DNA of 64,000 nucleotides from CG2-30-46-19 sp034414555 (GTDB lineage: Bacteria > Chloroflexota > Dehalococcoidia > GIF9 > AB-539-J10), in NCBI GenBank assembly GCA_034414555.1, contig DAOUMA010000009.1:46172-110171 (forward strand), given 5' to 3'. The position numbers were made by a program, and so were the translations under genes. The notes below the pieces were generated by a model that saw nothing but the letters and a program-made list of their open reading frames with translations, had not been told where the DNA came from and made no database searches. Below are positions 62,337 through 64,000 of the stretch, one piece after another. Position 1 is the first letter of the stretch; every line of letters starts with the position of its first letter.

Positions 62337-64000
62337 ATGAAGAAACGAAGCCATATAGGACCATCGTCCTTCAGGGATGACCCTCTTTGGTACAAGGACG
62401 CTATTATCTATGAGCTTCACCTTCGTGCCTTCTCAGACAGCCAAGGGGATGGTGTGGGTGACTTTTTAGGCCTTACAGAGAAGCTTGATTACCTTGAAGA
62501 TTTAGGGGTTACAGCCCTCTGGTTGCTCCCATTTTATCCTTCACCTTTGAAGGATGATGGTTATGATATCTCTGACTACACCAGCATCCAGCCCGTCTAT
62601 GGGAACATGCACGATTTTAGGACTTTTGTGGATGCAGCGCACGAGCGTGGTCTGCGTGTCATAATAGAGCTAGTCATTAATCACACTTCTGACCAGCACC
62701 CCTGGTTCCAGCGAGCCCGACGGGCAGCAGCGGGAAGCCGCTGGCGCGACTTTTATGTTTGGAGCGACACGCCAGAAAAATACCGCGAGGCTCGCATCAT
62801 TTTTAAGGACACTGAATACTCCAACTGGACATGGGACCATGTAGCCAAGGCATATTACTGGCACCGCTTTTATTCACACCAGCCTGACCTGAACTATGAC
62901 AACCCTGCCGTTAGGCGAGCTATCTTGAGGGTTATAGATTTCTGGCTGAGGCTCGGAGTGGATGGACTTAGGGTTGATGCGGTGCCTTATCTCTACGAAC
63001 GGGACGGCACCAATTGTGAAAATTTGCCTGAAACACACGCTTTCTTGAAAGAGCTACGCAAGCACGTCGATGGGAAATTCAAAAATCGCATGCTCCTGGC
63101 AGAAGCCAACCAGTGGCCGGAGGATGTGGTGGCCTATCTTGACAATGGAGATGAGTTCCACATGGCTTTTCACTTTCCCCTCATGCCACGTATGTTTATG
63201 GCTATCCGTATGGAAGACCGCTTCCCTCTCATTGACATTCTCCAGGAGACACCAGCGATTCCGGAGACCTGTCAGTGGGCTATTTTTCTCCGCAACCACG
63301 ATGAGCTAACTCTTGAGATGGTCACAGATGAAGAACGGGATTACATGTACCGGACGTATGCTAGTGACCCTGCTGCCAGGCTCAACCTCGGCATCCGCCG
63401 ACGCTTGGCACCACTCTTGAATAATGACCGCAAAAAGATTGAACTGATGAATGGCCTGCTGTTTTCTCTGCCAGGGACGCCAGTGATTTACTACGGTGAT
63501 GAAATCAACATGGGGGACAACTTCTATCTTGGTGACCGCAATGGGGTGCGTACCCCGATGCAGTGGAGCCCCGACCGAAACGCAGGATTCTCTCACGCTA
63601 ACCCCCAGAAACTTTATCTCCCCCCGATAATCGACCCCGAGTATCACTACGAGTCCATCAATGTAGAGAACCAGCAAAATAATCCTGACTCTCTTCTCTG
63701 GTGGATGAAGCGAACCATCGCTCTTAGAAAGCGGTTTAAGGCTTTTGGACGAGGTAGCCTTGAATTCCTCCAACCAAAAAATCGCAAGATCCTGGCTTTC
63801 CTCCGTCGCTACCAAGGCGAAGTCATTCTGGTCGTGGCCACCCTTTCGCGTGCCGCCCAGCAAACTCAACATGACCTTGCCGAATTTCAAGGAAGGGTGA
63901 GGGTTGAGTTATTCGGACGGGCTGAGTTCGCTACCATTAGTTATAGCCAATATTACTTTTCCCTTGGCCCACATGCTTTTTTTTGGTTTTCCCTCGAATC
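62337..64000 (+). CDS. treS: trehalose synthase (maltose alpha-D-glucosyltransferase), 3' end beyond window
   Basis: The frame is open for 554 codons from ATG 62337 to the window edge. GH13 enzyme interconverting maltose and trehalose. DPLWYKDAIIYELHLRAFSD, ELVINHTSDQHPWFQRAR, GLRVDAVPYLYERDGTNCEN (nucleophile Asp), MLLAEANQWPEDVV (acid Glu), IFLRNHDELTLEMV (transition-state Asp) and GDRNGVRTPMQWSPDRNAGF are diagnostic of TreS. Many homologues carry a fused maltokinase at the C-terminus, which would be past the window end and would complete the TreS-maltokinase-GlgE route. Confidence 0.93.
   Translation, partial: MKKRSHIGPSSFRDDPLWYKDAIIYELHLRAFSDSQGDGVGDFLGLTEKLDYLEDLGVTALWLLPFYPSPLKDDGYDISDYTSIQPVYGNMHDFRTFVDAAHERGLRVIIELVINHTSDQHPWFQRARRAAAGSRWRDFYVWSDTPEKYREARIIFKDTEYSNWTWDHVAKAYYWHRFYSHQPDLNYDNPAVRRAILRVIDFWLRLGVDGLRVDAVPYLYERDGTNCENLPETHAFLKELRKHVDGKFKNRMLLAEANQWPEDVVAYLDNGDEFHMAFHFPLMPRMFMAIRMEDRFPLIDILQETPAIPETCQWAIFLRNHDELTLEMVTDEERDYMYRTYASDPAARLNLGIRRRLAPLLNNDRKKIELMNGLLFSLPGTPVIYYGDEINMGDNFYLGDRNGVRTPMQWSPDRNAGFSHANPQKLYLPPIIDPEYHYESINVENQQNNPDSLLWWMKRTIALRKRFKAFGRGSLEFLQPKNRKILAFLRRYQGEVILVVATLSRAAQQTQHDLAEFQGRVRVELFGRAEFATISYSQYYFSLGPHAFFWFSLE

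Overview
The window reads as a chromosome segment of an uncultured, probably anaerobic bacterium. The gene mix fits Chloroflexota, and within it Dehalococcoidia-like lineages: many acyl-CoA dehydrogenases, thiolase/DUF35 pairs, DUF2851, NfnAB and dispersed GTCATTGCGAG repeats. This placement rests on gene content and style only; no rRNA is present. No phage structural genes, CRISPR arrays or classical insertion sequences were seen.

Region 1 (1-24000) is acyl-CoA and carbon metabolism. A minus-strand operon (5060 down to 1) carries a Cys-less thiolase homologue, a DUF35 protein, a thiolase with a candidate nucleophilic Cys, a second DUF35, a MaoC hydratase and an acyl-CoA dehydrogenase cut by the window edge. 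Next come an acyl-CoA dehydrogenase, an acyl-CoA ligase and 5-formyl-THF cyclo-ligase. A compact operon follows with an FGGY sugar kinase, a RuBisCO-like protein lacking several RuBisCO catalytic residues, and a saccharopine-dehydrogenase-like oxidoreductase. After a small XRE/mini-DUF72/DUF2851 group and tsaD comes a second acyl-CoA set: two adjacent acyl-CoA dehydrogenases, a beta-keto acid cleavage enzyme, and a paralogous thiolase-thiolase-DUF35-DUF35 block.

Region 2 (24000-40400) is housekeeping: yebC, ruvC, ruvA, uvrB, rph, proA, proB, mfd, a SatP-type acetate transporter and acetyl-CoA synthetase. It is interrupted twice around proA. Between rph and proA lies a segment of about 1.6 kb flanked by 53-bp direct repeats of the proA 3' end. 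It carries a hisB 3' remnant and two overlapping genes: a protein with an integrase-like N-terminal domain and a HEPN-motif protein. Between proA and proB sits an AT-richer gene for a possible PD-(D/E)XK nuclease. I consider this the most likely undescribed system in the window.

Region 3 (40400-49600) holds a cyclase-family hydrolase, folD followed by a decayed tandem folD copy, nfnAB, a DUF362-like protein, an MBL-fold hydrolase, leucyl aminopeptidase, tRNA-Lys(CTT) with a degenerate 3' tRNA copy downstream, and two blocks of dispersed repeats.

Region 4 (49600-64000) is an alpha-glucan and trehalose cluster on the plus strand: two GH57 paralogues, a GH57-like gene split by one in-frame TGA, a DUF5752-like gene (minus strand), alpha-glucan phosphorylase, glgC, glgA, glgE, a stand-alone receiver domain and treS (cut by the window end). 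Together they could make, extend and break down alpha-glucan and link it to trehalose through maltose 1-phosphate.
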